A stretch of 64,000 bases of DNA, from contig CAVYIF010000015.1 in NCBI GenBank assembly GCA_963768585.1, positions 124,001-188,000 on the forward strand. Direction: 5' to 3'. A program made the translations under genes and the position numbers. Below, piece after piece: positions 32,761 through 41,971 of the stretch. The notes under the pieces are model-generated. The model saw nothing but the letters and a program-made list of their open reading frames with translations. It did not search any database and had not been told where the DNA came from. Source of the DNA: CAVUNY01 sp963768585. Lineage in GTDB: Bacteria > Chloroflexota > Anaerolineae > Anaerolineales > Anaerolineaceae. Positions within the stretch are counted from its first letter, which is position 1. Each line of letters starts with the position of its first letter.

Positions 32761-33891
32761 TCAATACCTCCCATAACTGCGCGCCGTCTCCACCATGGCG
32801 CGCAGATTTGCATCGGGCGTGTCCCGCCCGCACTGGTCGCCGGTGGAAAGGATGAAGCGCCCGCCTTCGGCCGCATCGTCGATGGCTTGCCGGCTGGCGG
32901 CGGCCACTTCCTCCGGCGTGCCGCGCAGCATCACCTGGGTGGTGTGCAGGTTGCCTTTAAGGGTCAGCTTGTCCCCGTACAGGCGCTTGATTTCGGCCAG
33001 GTCGCAGTCGCCCATGGGGGCAATTTCCAGGGGATCGATCACGGTCAGGTCCGTCTCTTCCGCCATGATCTTGACCAGGGCCTTTTCCGGACCGCAGGAA
33101 TGCACGTGGGTCATCATCCCCACCCCGGAGGCCAGCTCGATCGCTTTTTTCACCGCCGGGAAGGAAAGCTGGCGGAAGATCTTGACCGTCTGGAAGACCA
33201 GCGTGCCCGAACCACCGACGCACAGGAAATCCGGTTTGACCTCCAGCGTCATCAGGCGTTCGAAACGGCGCAGCACCTTCTCGACGCGTTCCACTGCCCA
33301 GCGTTCGTGCAGTTCGGGATGGTCGTAATAGTTGTAAATATCAACCTCGTTGCCCAGGGCAGAACTGGAAGCCAGCCAGACGCCCACCAGGCCCTGGTCG
33401 CCCATCAAATCCATGACCCGCTTCAAGCCACCCGGGCCTTTATCCACCGGCACCCGCCCCTCGACCGGCTCCCAGCGGGCAGGCACCGGCGGCAGGCCGA
33501 TCTTGCCCGGCGGGACGTTGGCCGTGGGCGGGTCGGCCACGTAATACACGGTCACCACCGGCTGCCAGGCCATGCCCCCATTTTCACGCCGCCCGGCCTG
33601 GGTCACGATCCGTTCCGGGCTGCGGAAGACAATGTAGTCCTCCCAGCCTTCATCGACCACCTCGTCGGCGAAGGTCAGCGGGAAGTAGCCGTCCATCACG
33701 GCGTCGATATCGAAATATTTGGCCGCCTGGATATAAGCCTCCCAGATGGGCGGGTCGTTGTACAGGTACAGGTCCCAGAACGGCTTGCCGGTCAGGCGGG
33801 CCGGGATCATGTTGGAAAAATCGGGGGCCACCGGCACGCAGTCCGGCATGCCGCCCTGAAGTACGGTGAGTAATCGTTGGCGAGCGTTCAT
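32761..33891 (-). CDS. UroD-family protein (methyltransferase-like)
   Basis: A 376-residue protein of the uroporphyrinogen decarboxylase superfamily, in the branch that includes corrinoid-dependent methyltransferases such as MtaA. Recognisable parts are MNARQRLLTVLQGG at the start, THVHSCGPEKALVKIM, and FILSTGDQCGRDTP near the end, a metal-ligand pattern where His and Cys (HVHSCG) probably bind zinc. Members of this branch transfer methyl groups between corrinoid proteins and thiols; the true heme enzyme UroD is less likely since its substrate Arg motif is absent at the N-terminus. The gene is flanked on both sides by copies of the palindromic repeat and has no close functional neighbour. Confidence 0.72.
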   Translation of the reverse strand: MNARQRLLTVLQGGMPDCVPVAPDFSNMIPARLTGKPFWDLYLYNDPPIWEAYIQAAKYFDIDAVMDGYFPLTFADEVVDEGWEDYIVFRSPERIVTQAGRRENGGMAWQPVVTVYYVADPPTANVPPGKIGLPPVPARWEPVEGRVPVDKGPGGLKRVMDLMGDQGLVGVWLASSSALGNEVDIYNYYDHPELHERWAVERVEKVLRRFERLMTLEVKPDFLCVGGSGTLVFQTVKIFRQLSFPAVKKAIELASGVGMMTHVHSCGPEKALVKIMAEETDLTVIDPLEIAPMGDCDLAEIKRLYGDKLTLKGNLHTTQVMLRGTPEEVAAASRQAIDDAAEGGRFILSTGDQCGRDTPDANLRAMVETARSYGRY

Positions 33892-33936
33892 TGAGAAGGA
33901 TTCCCTGTGTTTAATTTACCACGGAGCCGGTGTAGC

Positions 33937-34086
33937 GTAGGATGGGTTGAGGGCGGCATATCACCATAAATATTGTACACGTTCATCCGCCCAAAACCCA
34001 TCATCCATAACAAACGAGGATGTTGGGTTTTGGGGCAGCAGTTTCGTGTACCGGTTGTTTCAGGATACCCCTCAACACAACCTACG
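33937..34086 (+). repeat. Palindromic intergenic repeat, copy 2
   Basis: A 150-base copy that begins GTAGGATGGGTTGAGGG and ends with CCCCTCAACACAACCTAC, so its ends form an imperfect inverted repeat. The inner pair is CCGCCCAAAACCCATC and GTTGGGTTTTGGGGC. Located on the other side of the UroD-family gene from copy 1 and in the same orientation. Confidence 0.75.
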
Positions 34087-34456
34087 TGATCAGCCTTGAT
34101 TATCACCGATGAAACCGAAACCATCGAAGTGGGGGAATACCAGTGAACGTTGTATCGGCGGTGGAAATATTAAACTGGCACGATCACGTCACATCCGACC
34201 AGGCCTGAGCCTGCCAGGATATGAAAAACCTGATGGTAATCTTAAATGGATAAAAAAGATGAAATAAAGATTAAATTATGATACTATATGGAATGCACCG
34301 CAACCGCCATCTGTTTGGGATAAATATATTGGAAGTTTTATTCGACGTGAATTTTCGGTTGTCCTCTGCTCAAGAATGTTATGCCGATGGTCGCGCTGCG
34401 GTTTGCAGTAACAGGATAACAATCAAACATCAAATTTGTTGATCAGGAGAAATAAT
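34087..34456 (+). other. Intergenic region before secreted Ig-domain gene
   Basis: About 370 bases without a supported gene. The last 15 bases contain the ribosome binding site AGGAGA (34445-34450) of the next gene. AT-rich stretches near 34240-34330 could hold a promoter, but no clear pair is seen. Confidence 0.4.
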
Positions 34457-36748
34457 ATGCCAGGAAAGAATCTGCGACGAATTGCGGTCATTGCTATTAT
34501 CTTGACCCTGGTAGCGGCGGCGGTTCTGGCTTTCTTTATGTCAGAATCGGGTTCCGAATATGCGTACGATCTCCCTCGTATGCTCGGCATGGAAGGCGCA
34601 GGAGAAGCTGACGCTGCCAGCCTTGAGGGACCTCCTTCAACGGCTGTGAGCGCGCCGATTTTTGAACTTCATGGCAAGGCTGTCTCATTCACCAAAGATC
34701 TACGTGATCTTCCACAGACGGGGCCGAAAGATAAGAAACCCGCGCGGGAGATGGGCACACCGCCCAATATGGGTCAAAATGGCAATGGTGTTGATTCCGT
34801 TTTGCAGGCTCCCAGCGTTTCTTTAGCACCTGCACCTGGTCCATCCATCAGTTTCAAGGGTCTTGATCTGCAAAATTATGGCGCCGGCTGGCCGCCCGAC
34901 ACGCATGGTGATATCGGCCCCAATCACTATATTCAAGTCGTAAACACCTCCATTGGTGTGTTCGACAAGGCAAGCGGTAGCCGCCTGGCTGCATTTACGT
35001 TTGATGCCTTCTTCCAGGCTAACGGAGCAACTGACGCCTGTGCGACTTTGAATTACGGTGATCCGGTAACACTTTACGATCAAGTTTCCGGTCGTTGGAT
35101 CATTACCGATTTTGCCTTTGCAGGCAGTGGCAACACACCACCTTACTACGAATGTATTGCGGTATCCAAAACAGCCAACCCGGTAAGCGGGGGCTGGTGG
35201 TTATATACAGTTGTCGCCGATACCCAAAGTCTGAACGACTATCCAAAACTCGGAATCTGGAACGATGGCATTTATATGTCCGCCAATATGTTCAAACGCG
35301 GGCGTTCCTATGCTGGCGCAAAGGTCTGGGCGTTGAACCGCGACGACCTGATCAGCGGTGCCGCATTGAGAAGTGTCGCCTTCAACCTGGGCAACTCCTA
35401 TTTCAGCCTGCTCCCGGCCAACTTCAAAGGTGCAAACCCGCCTGCCGGCACGCCCGAATACTTCATGTCCGATTATGGTTCGAACACCAGCATGAAGTTG
35501 TGGCAGTTCCATGTCGACTGGGCAAATCCATCCTCATCCACATTGACTGGTCCCACCAACTTCGCGGTCGCATCATTCACCCGACCTTCCAGCCAGATAC
35601 CACAAATGAATAGCAGTGAAAGTCTGGACTCTCTGGGTGATCGCCTGATGACCTGGCTGCAGTACCGCAACCTCAATGGAACCGAATCCCTGTGGGTATC
35701 CCGCACTGTCGTGAGCGGAAGCACGTACGGCATCCGCTGGATGGAAGTGCGCGGCATGAGCGCCACACCGTCCGTGTACCAACAAGGAACGTACGCTCCC
35801 GATACCAACTATCGCTGGATGCCGAGTCTGGCTGTCAACTCGAATGGCGACATGGCGGTGGGCTACAGCGTATCCAGTTCAAACATGTTCCCTGCCATCC
35901 GCTACGCGGGCCGCCTCGCGTCGGATGCGTTGGGCACGCTCGGCAAGACCGAGACTTCCATGATCGAAGGGACTGGCTCGCAATCCGGCGGATACAACCG
36001 TTGGGGCGACTACTCCTCCATGAGCGTGGATCCTGTTGACGACTGTACGTTCTGGTACACCACCGAATACTACGAGACCACCGGCAACAACTGGCAGACG
36101 CGCATCGGCTCGTTCAAACTTGCCGATTGCGGCGGCGGCACGCCAACCGATAACGCCCCCACAGCGCTGATCACCAACCCGACCAACGGCTCGACCGTTT
36201 CTGGAACGGTTAATGTCACGGCGAACGCGACGGACGACAACGGTGTGACCAAGGTTGAGTTCTTTGTGGACGGAACCAGCATCGGCGTCGACCAAACCGC
36301 TCCGTACTCCACCTCCTGGGACACAACAGCTTCCAGCGATGGCGCGCATACCGTCTCCGTGGTTGCCACTGACACGATCGGTCAGACCGGAAACGCAACG
36401 GTTGGGGTTACTGTTCAGAACACCCCCCAGGTCTCCATTCACGTTGGTAATCTGGACGGAACCGCCACAGCGGTCAGAAAGAATTGGAATGCAACCGTGA
36501 CCATCACCGTGTTCGACGCCATCAATAATCCAGTGAACGGCGTGACCGCGACCGGGGACTGGAGCGATGGGACAACGGGAACTTCCTCCTGCGTCACCAA
36601 CGGCAGTGGTCAATGTAGCGTGACATCCCGCAATATGAACTCCAAGAAACCCAGTGTCACCTTCACGGTCACAGACCTGTCTGGCCCTGGAAACACCTAT
36701 GACAGTGCAGCGAACACCGTAACCAGTATATCGATCCCGATGCCATAG
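34457..36748 (+). CDS. Secreted or anchored Ig-domain protein, unrecognised core
   Basis: A 763-residue exported protein. Residues 7-29 are a signal or anchor helix, and a low-complexity region follows to about 130. The central part (about 130-565) has repeated strands with DTHGDIGPNHYIQVVN and GSWGDY-like RWGDYSSM motifs, reminiscent of large extracellular beta-propeller-like proteins; I do not recognise a catalytic family. A bacterial Ig-like domain (about 570-665, VTANATDDNGVTKVEFFVDG) follows, then a second Ig-like domain to the end. ATG 34457 is chosen over an upstream TTG at 34436 because AGGAGA lies six bases before it. A strong terminator follows. It probably acts at the cell surface. 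Confidence 0.65.
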   Translation: MPGKNLRRIAVIAIILTLVAAAVLAFFMSESGSEYAYDLPRMLGMEGAGEADAASLEGPPSTAVSAPIFELHGKAVSFTKDLRDLPQTGPKDKKPAREMGTPPNMGQNGNGVDSVLQAPSVSLAPAPGPSISFKGLDLQNYGAGWPPDTHGDIGPNHYIQVVNTSIGVFDKASGSRLAAFTFDAFFQANGATDACATLNYGDPVTLYDQVSGRWIITDFAFAGSGNTPPYYECIAVSKTANPVSGGWWLYTVVADTQSLNDYPKLGIWNDGIYMSANMFKRGRSYAGAKVWALNRDDLISGAALRSVAFNLGNSYFSLLPANFKGANPPAGTPEYFMSDYGSNTSMKLWQFHVDWANPSSSTLTGPTNFAVASFTRPSSQIPQMNSSESLDSLGDRLMTWLQYRNLNGTESLWVSRTVVSGSTYGIRWMEVRGMSATPSVYQQGTYAPDTNYRWMPSLAVNSNGDMAVGYSVSSSNMFPAIRYAGRLASDALGTLGKTETSMIEGTGSQSGGYNRWGDYSSMSVDPVDDCTFWYTTEYYETTGNNWQTRIGSFKLADCGGGTPTDNAPTALITNPTNGSTVSGTVNVTANATDDNGVTKVEFFVDGTSIGVDQTAPYSTSWDTTASSDGAHTVSVVATDTIGQTGNATVGVTVQNTPQVSIHVGNLDGTATAVRKNWNATVTITVFDAINNPVNGVTATGDWSDGTTGTSSCVTNGSGQCSVTSRNMNSKKPSVTFTVTDLSGPGNTYDSAANTVTSISIPMP

Positions 36749-36783
36749 TCGTTCCAATCATCGTCAACAATCCGGTTGATTGC

Positions 36784-36822
36784 CCAGGGCCTCCGAGTTT
36801 CGCTCGGAGGCCCTGGAATTTT
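36784..36822 (+). terminator. Intrinsic terminator after the Ig-domain gene
   Basis: Perfect 14-bp GC-rich stem (CCAGGGCCTCCGAG and its complement, five-base loop) followed by AATTTTAA, 36 bases after the stop. Confidence 0.8.
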
Positions 36823-36823
36823 A

Positions 36824-36962
36824 AGTGAGGGGCAAAACCCGTCAGCCCCATCCGACTCTGACCTGCCCCGAAACCCAACACCCTCCTGTTTGTGGAATTG
36901 GATTTCGGGCGGAAGAACAGGTTGAATATTTTTGAGAATATGCCGCCCTCAACCCAATCTAC
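36824..36962 (-). repeat. Palindromic intergenic repeat, copy 3 (inverted)
   Basis: The third copy, in opposite orientation. On the minus strand it begins GTAGATTGGGTTGAGGG and continues through GGCGGCATATTC to GTTGGGTTTCGGGGCAGG, aligning with copies 1 and 2 over about 100 bases. The outer end near 36824 is less conserved than in copy 2. Confidence 0.72.
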
Positions 36963-37137
36963 GCAGCATTTACGATTTCTTCACATTCTCATGATGCCGC
37001 ATTACCCCGGCGGACGATAATCAACGTATTCGAATTCAACCCATCATTGCCCGCTGGACAATTTGCTTTAAACCTTTTTCTTCGGATGCGGTATTTTTCG
37101 GCGAAACCAAAAAACACCGCAATCATTAAGCATGCGA

Positions 37138-37150
37138 TATACTATCCTCA
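37138..37150 (+). promoter_or_regulatory. -10 element giving a leaderless Nudix start
   Basis: TATACT at 37138-37143, with the chosen ATG at 37150, six bases later. Neither ATG 37132 nor ATG 37150 has a Shine-Dalgarno sequence, and the -10 lies between them, which favours 37150. Confidence 0.45.
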
Positions 37151-37596
37151 TGGTTTATCGCCACACCCGCTACCAGGCCGCGATCATGATCGGCAGCCAG
37201 ATCCTGCTCATCCGCCACGAAGAACACAACCACGGGCGCACTTACTGGCTGCTGCCAGGGGGTGGGCGCGAAGACGGGGAAAGCGAAGAAGAGTGCGTGC
37301 GGCGCGAGATGCGTGAGGAAACCAACCTTGAAGTACGCGTCGAGCGCCTGCTGGAAGAGCATGATTCCACCCATCCCAACCCGGTCTACGCTCACTACAA
37401 GACTTACCTGTGCACGCCCGTATCCGGCGAGGCGCAGCCCGGTTACGAGCCCGAAATCGAGGCCTCTTCTGTGTATAAAATTGCCGAGGTGCGCTGGGTG
37501 GAGTTGTGGGATCAGAGCGGGTGGGACCCGCTTCTGCTGCAAGATGCGATCACTACCGGCAGCCTGGCCTATATCCGGCAGGCATTAAGCCAGTAG
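37150..37596 (+). CDS. Nudix hydrolase
   Basis: A 148-residue Nudix hydrolase. The Nudix box runs from GGGREDGESEEE to VRREMREETNLEV, holding the conserved Gly, the Arg, and the REExxEE helix needed for Mg2+ binding. These enzymes cleave nucleoside diphosphates linked to another group; the substrate is unknown. The frame is open from 37132, but the start at 37150 is favoured by a -10 element inside the first codons of the longer version. The final WVELWDQSGWDPLLLQD segment is the extra C-terminal helix seen in ADP-ribose and mutator-type relatives. A hairpin lies after the stop. Confidence 0.85.
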   Translation: MVYRHTRYQAAIMIGSQILLIRHEEHNHGRTYWLLPGGGREDGESEEECVRREMREETNLEVRVERLLEEHDSTHPNPVYAHYKTYLCTPVSGEAQPGYEPEIEASSVYKIAEVRWVELWDQSGWDPLLLQDAITTGSLAYIRQALSQ

Positions 37597-37625
37597 CTTT
37601 TTTTCAACCGAAAATCCAACTGCAA

Positions 37626-37674
37626 GGTTGACACCCTGTGGGCGCAGCGTTTCACTGCACCCACAGGGTGTCAC
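37626..37674 (+). terminator. Large hairpin after Nudix gene
   Basis: Inverted arms TGACACCCTGTGGG and CCCACAGGGTGTCA, with a smaller inner GCAG/CTGC pair, form a nearly continuous stem. There is no U tract, so it may be a Rho-type end or a stabilising stem. Confidence 0.5.
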
Positions 37675-37739
37675 CATTTGTTCATCTTGGCGCGCTATCA
37701 TGAGAAGTTAGAGGAAAACGAAAACTAATGAGGTAAAAA

Positions 37740-38756
37740 ATGAAAAGAAAATTGTCACCCATATTTCTCTTACTCGTAATCGCATCGATGAGCGCCTGCG
37801 CGCCATTTTCGGTTAAGGCCCAATCCGTGCCCACCCAGAACCCCAACGCCGTCGTCGATTCCGTCGTCGCCACCATAGAAGCCGGGTATGCTCAGCAGAC
37901 CGCCAACGCCCCTACTGCTACTGCTACCCCCACCGCAACTGCGACCCTGACACCGTCGCCTTCGCCAACCCCGACGGCGACCCTTCGCCCAACCCTGACG
38001 CTCACCGCCAGCCCGACCCCGATGCCCTGTGACCGGGCCCAGTTTGTCAGCGACGTCACCATTCCCGATGGCACGCACATCCCTGCCGGCAGCACGTTTG
38101 TTAAAACCTGGCGGCTGCGCAACACAGGCTCCTGCTCATGGACGCCGGATTATAAAATCCTGTTCATCTCCGGCAACGCGCTGAACGGGCCGACCATGAT
38201 CAGCATGCCAACGTACGTCACGCCAGGAGAGATGGTCGATATCTCGCTGAATCTCACCGCCCCCACCACCAGCGGCACCTATGAAGGCTATTACAAGATC
38301 GAAAATCCCAGCGGTCAGATTTTCGGTGTGGGTCAGACCGGAATCTACTCGTTTGACTACCAGGTTGTGGTCGGGTCGACACCGGCTCCCTTTGCCGTGC
38401 GGCACGTGATTATGAGCGTGGATACCTCGGTGATTACCATCGCCTGCCCGCCGGGGCATACCTTCACCTTCACCGCGGTGATCGGCACCAACGGCCCGGG
38501 CCTGGTGCGGTACCATTGGGAATTCAGCAACGGCTCACAGTCCAGCGTGCAGACACTGGCTTTCGCCAACGCTGGCTACCAGGCAGTAACCACCACCTGG
38601 ACCCTGGGCAGCAATTCAGCCCCCAGCCCCAACCCCTTCAGCGGCTGGGCGCGAATCTACATCGATGGGCCCAACCACCAGGCCTTTGAAGAACAGCCGA
38701 TCGTGCTGAGCTGCACCCTGCCGCCCAGCACTCCTACCCCGACGGTCAAACCGTAG
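37740..38756 (+). CDS. Lipoprotein with NBR1-like Ig domain
   Basis: A 338-residue lipoprotein: signal peptide ending in SMSAC (C20), then a Thr/Pro-rich linker (about 55-95). From 97 to 215 lies an NBR1/FW-type Ig domain, marked by SDVTIPDGTHIPAGSTFVKTW, RLRNTGSCSW and APTTSGTYEGYYKIENPSGQ. The C-terminal part (about 220-330) is another beta-rich domain ending in a Pro/Thr tail. Surface lipoproteins with this domain are common in Anaerolineae and of unknown function; binding to another protein or a polymer is likely from the fold. ATG 37740 follows GAGGTAAAAA. Confidence 0.82.
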   Translation: MKRKLSPIFLLLVIASMSACAPFSVKAQSVPTQNPNAVVDSVVATIEAGYAQQTANAPTATATPTATATLTPSPSPTPTATLRPTLTLTASPTPMPCDRAQFVSDVTIPDGTHIPAGSTFVKTWRLRNTGSCSWTPDYKILFISGNALNGPTMISMPTYVTPGEMVDISLNLTAPTTSGTYEGYYKIENPSGQIFGVGQTGIYSFDYQVVVGSTPAPFAVRHVIMSVDTSVITIACPPGHTFTFTAVIGTNGPGLVRYHWEFSNGSQSSVQTLAFANAGYQAVTTTWTLGSNSAPSPNPFSGWARIYIDGPNHQAFEEQPIVLSCTLPPSTPTPTVKP

Positions 38757-38814
38757 GGCCTGACGTAACTTAACCAACCGCTGGCGCATCCAATCAGCGG
38801 ATAGGAGAATTTCA

Positions 38815-39354
38815 ATGCACGAAAGACGTTTTCACGGTGAGCCCGACCGGCTGAGAAATCCGGAACGGGTTGCATTAATGGAAATAGATCGGACGGCTGA
38901 CCTGGCTTTAGAAGGCCTGGAAGCTCACACCGCTCTGGATGTGGGCACCGGTTCGGGCGTGTTTGCCGAGGCCTTTGCCCGGCGCGGACTGGCGGTCAGT
39001 GGGGTAGATGCCAACCCGGAAATGCTGCCGGCAGCCCAAAGATACGTCCCACAAGGGATTTTTCGCTCCGGAACGGCAGAGAAACTGCCCTTCGCAGACG
39101 CATCCTTCGACCTGGTTTTCTTGGGCCACGTGCTGCATGAAACCGACCAGCCCCTGGAAGCGTTAAAAGAAGCCCGCCGGGTTTCGCGCCGGCGGGTAGC
39201 AGTCTATGAATGGCCTTACTTCGATGAACCAGTTGGCCCGCCCCTGGCACACCGCATTTCACCGGCAAAAGTGGAAACGCTGGCCAGGCAAGCCGGGTTC
39301 AGCACGATCGAGCAGTTTTCATTGGAACACATGGTGATGCTGCTGCTGGAATAA
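38815..39354 (+). CDS. Class I SAM-dependent methyltransferase
   Basis: A 179-residue methyltransferase of the UbiE/type 11 group. The SAM motif reads ALDVGTGSGVFAEAFA, the acidic residue follows in VSGVDANPEML, and the third motif is LPFADASFDLVFLGHVLHE. The C-terminal half is short, so the substrate lid is reduced. Substrate is unknown; small molecules or lipid quinones are typical. ATG 38815 follows AGGAGAATTTC. It converges with mutS2, the stops lying eight bases apart. Confidence 0.82.
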   Translation: MHERRFHGEPDRLRNPERVALMEIDRTADLALEGLEAHTALDVGTGSGVFAEAFARRGLAVSGVDANPEMLPAAQRYVPQGIFRSGTAEKLPFADASFDLVFLGHVLHETDQPLEALKEARRVSRRRVAVYEWPYFDEPVGPPLAHRISPAKVETLARQAGFSTIEQFSLEHMVMLLLE

Positions 39355-39361
39355 GCCGCGC

Positions 39362-41764
39362 TCAGGCCGCAATTTTGGCCACGGTCACCCCGTCGCCGCC
39401 TTCGTTGTCGCGCCCCAACTCGAAGCTGGCGACGTGGGATGAACCCTGCAGCGCTTCGCGGACCACCTGGCGCAGCTTGCCGGTGCCTTTGCCGTGGATG
39501 ATCCGCACAAAGGGCAGTCCGGCGATATAAGCCGAATCCAGATAGCGATCCAGGGCATCCAGGGCGTCCTCTGCGCGCTGCCCGCGCAGGTCCAGCTCCA
39601 TCCCCGGCGAAGCGCGAAAAACACTGGCCTTGGAAGATGTTTTCTCACTGGGGTCCTGTTTGGCGCGGACTGCCTCCGGGGCCGGTGGAGGTGCTTCTGC
39701 GACCTCGCCCGGGCGCTGAACATCACCGATCTTGGTGCGCACCCGCAGGTTGCCCAACTGAACTTCGATATCGCTTTCCCCAATGGCGGAAACCACGCCC
39801 TCCATTTGCAGGGTGCGCACGCGCACCTTGTCGCCCAGGCGCAGCGGGCGCCGTCCGGCGCCTTCGGTGGACTTGCGCTCCACCGGTTTCTCTATCTTTT
39901 CCTGCAGATCCTCCACTTTTTCCTGCACGGACTTTAGCGCTTCCACAGGCTGGCGGGCCTGGGCCAGCTGGCGGCGAACCTCATCCAATTCCCGATGCAG
40001 CGCGGCCAATTCTTTCTCCGCTTCTGCCTGGGCGCGGGTCAGCACCAATTGGCGCTCATCCTCGATCTTTTCCAGGCGCGTAGACAGTTCGCGGCGCATT
40101 TTATCCGATTCGGTGCGCAGCCGGTCGGCAGCCGAACGCGTCTTTCGAGCAATATCCCGCTGGCGGTGGATCTCATTGAGCAGATCCTCGGCCTTCAGGT
40201 CGTTCGGGTCCAGCGTGCCGCGCGCTGCTTCAATGATCTCCTCCGGCAAACCCAGGCGCGCGGCAATCTGCAGCGCGTTCGAGCGTCCCGGCAGGCCAAG
40301 CGTCAGGTGGTAGGTTGGGCGCAGGGTGCGCAGATCGAACTCCATGCTGGCATTAATCACGCCCGGGGTGGCGTGGGCGAAAGCCTTGAGCTCCGGATAA
40401 TGGGTCGCCACCATGCAGGTGACGCGGCGCACGATCAGGTGCTCCAGCATGGCGCGGGCCAGGGCGGAGCCTTCCTGCGGGTCGGTCCCTGCCCCCAACT
40501 CGTCCAGCAGGACCAGGCTGTGGGCATTGGCCTGGCGCATGATGCGAATGATGTTGGTGATATGGCCCGAAAAAGTAGAGAGCGACTGCTCGATCGACTG
40601 TTCATCGCCAATATCGGCGTAAATATCTCGAAAGATGGAGAGCGTGGACCCGGATTGGGCGGGGATATGCAGCCCGGATTGAGCCATGACCGCCAGCAAA
40701 CCGACTGTTTTCAGGGTAACGGTTTTTCCACCGGTATTCGGACCGGTGATAACCATCACGAAGGTGTTTTCATCCAGATCCACGTCAATCGGCACCACCG
40801 TCGCCGAATCGAGCAGGGGATGGCGAGCCTGGTAGAGCCTGACCGTGGTGCCGGGGTGCTGGTCGCGCCGGTTCTTGATCGGCACCAGCACCGGTTCGGC
40901 GGCGCGCAGGGCATCGGCATACTTGGCGCAGGCTAATGCCAGGTCAAACTCGGCCAGAGCCCTGACATTGAGCGCAATCCGCTCGGCATATTCGCCAACC
41001 AGGTTGGAAAGCTCGGCCAGGATGCGGCGCACCTCGTCGCGCTCTACTAACTGCAGGCGGTGCCATTCGTTGTTGAGATCGACGATCACCAGCGGCTCGA
41101 CGAACAGGGTTGCCCCGGAGGCGGATTGGTCATGCACGATAGATTTGACCCGGCCTTTGAATTCCGCGCGCAGGGGGATCACATAGCGCCCGTTACGCTG
41201 AGTGATAATACTTTCCTGCAGCATGGGTGCGGTTCTGGCATCATTCACCATCCGCTCCAGGCGGCTCATCAGCCGGTCGTGAGCGATTTTCGTATCGCGC
41301 CGCACCTGGGCCAGTTTTGGGGAAGCGCTGTCCATCACGTCCCCGCGGTCCGAGATCGTCCGGCTGATACCATCCACCACCCCCGGCGGAGGCATCAGGT
41401 CTACCGCGATCTGCGAAAGCTGCGGGTATTCGATCTGCTGGCGCTCGAAGGTGCGCGCCAGATCGCGGGCTGAAATCAGGGTGGATTTAACATCCAGCAG
41501 ATCCTGGGCATCCAGCACCCCACCGCGCATTGCCAGGTCGGCCTTGGGGCGCACATCACGCGCGCCGCCGATCGAGACCGTGTCGTTAACGCTCAGCAGC
41601 TTGCGCGCCTCGCTGGTCCGCGCCTGGCGGGACAGGGATTCATCGAGCTGGTTGCTCGGGTGCAGTTTGCGCGCCAGGTCAGCCGAAGCGCTGAAAGCCG
41701 TGTAGCCGGCCAACCGTTCGAGGATTTTCGGAAATTCCAGGGTTTGAAGGGTCTTATCATCCAT
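39362..41764 (-). CDS. mutS2: Endonuclease MutS2
   Basis: An 800-residue MutS2. The MutS core and clamp region (about 1-330) is followed by the ATPase with Walker A GPNTGGKT at 341-348, Walker B LVLLDELGAGTDP, and a long coiled coil (about 520-640). The C-terminal Smr domain (about 725-800) has LDLRGQRAEDALDALD and IIHGKGTGKLR. MutS2 lacks the mismatch-recognising N-terminal domain of MutS. It suppresses recombination and, in Bacillus subtilis, acts on collided ribosomes via its Smr domain. The gene is complete and solitary on its strand. Confidence 0.95.
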   Translation of the reverse strand: MDDKTLQTLEFPKILERLAGYTAFSASADLARKLHPSNQLDESLSRQARTSEARKLLSVNDTVSIGGARDVRPKADLAMRGGVLDAQDLLDVKSTLISARDLARTFERQQIEYPQLSQIAVDLMPPPGVVDGISRTISDRGDVMDSASPKLAQVRRDTKIAHDRLMSRLERMVNDARTAPMLQESIITQRNGRYVIPLRAEFKGRVKSIVHDQSASGATLFVEPLVIVDLNNEWHRLQLVERDEVRRILAELSNLVGEYAERIALNVRALAEFDLALACAKYADALRAAEPVLVPIKNRRDQHPGTTVRLYQARHPLLDSATVVPIDVDLDENTFVMVITGPNTGGKTVTLKTVGLLAVMAQSGLHIPAQSGSTLSIFRDIYADIGDEQSIEQSLSTFSGHITNIIRIMRQANAHSLVLLDELGAGTDPQEGSALARAMLEHLIVRRVTCMVATHYPELKAFAHATPGVINASMEFDLRTLRPTYHLTLGLPGRSNALQIAARLGLPEEIIEAARGTLDPNDLKAEDLLNEIHRQRDIARKTRSAADRLRTESDKMRRELSTRLEKIEDERQLVLTRAQAEAEKELAALHRELDEVRRQLAQARQPVEALKSVQEKVEDLQEKIEKPVERKSTEGAGRRPLRLGDKVRVRTLQMEGVVSAIGESDIEVQLGNLRVRTKIGDVQRPGEVAEAPPPAPEAVRAKQDPSEKTSSKASVFRASPGMELDLRGQRAEDALDALDRYLDSAYIAGLPFVRIIHGKGTGKLRQVVREALQGSSHVASFELGRDNEGGDGVTVAKIAA

Positions 41765-41971
41765 TGCAGTGGGAGTCTACCATATTTTGAGATGAAACAT
41801 TGCGTGGAGCGGGAGACCGCTCCCTCTCACACGGCTCCTTCCCCTCCAATCAGTGGGCGCACTCGGGGTAAGGTAAAGCCATCCTGAAATTCGACCGGTA
41901 GATTATAATATTGTCAGGAATTCTTAAAATTGCAATCTGTCTTCAAAGGGGTTGGATCTGAAGGTGCATAT

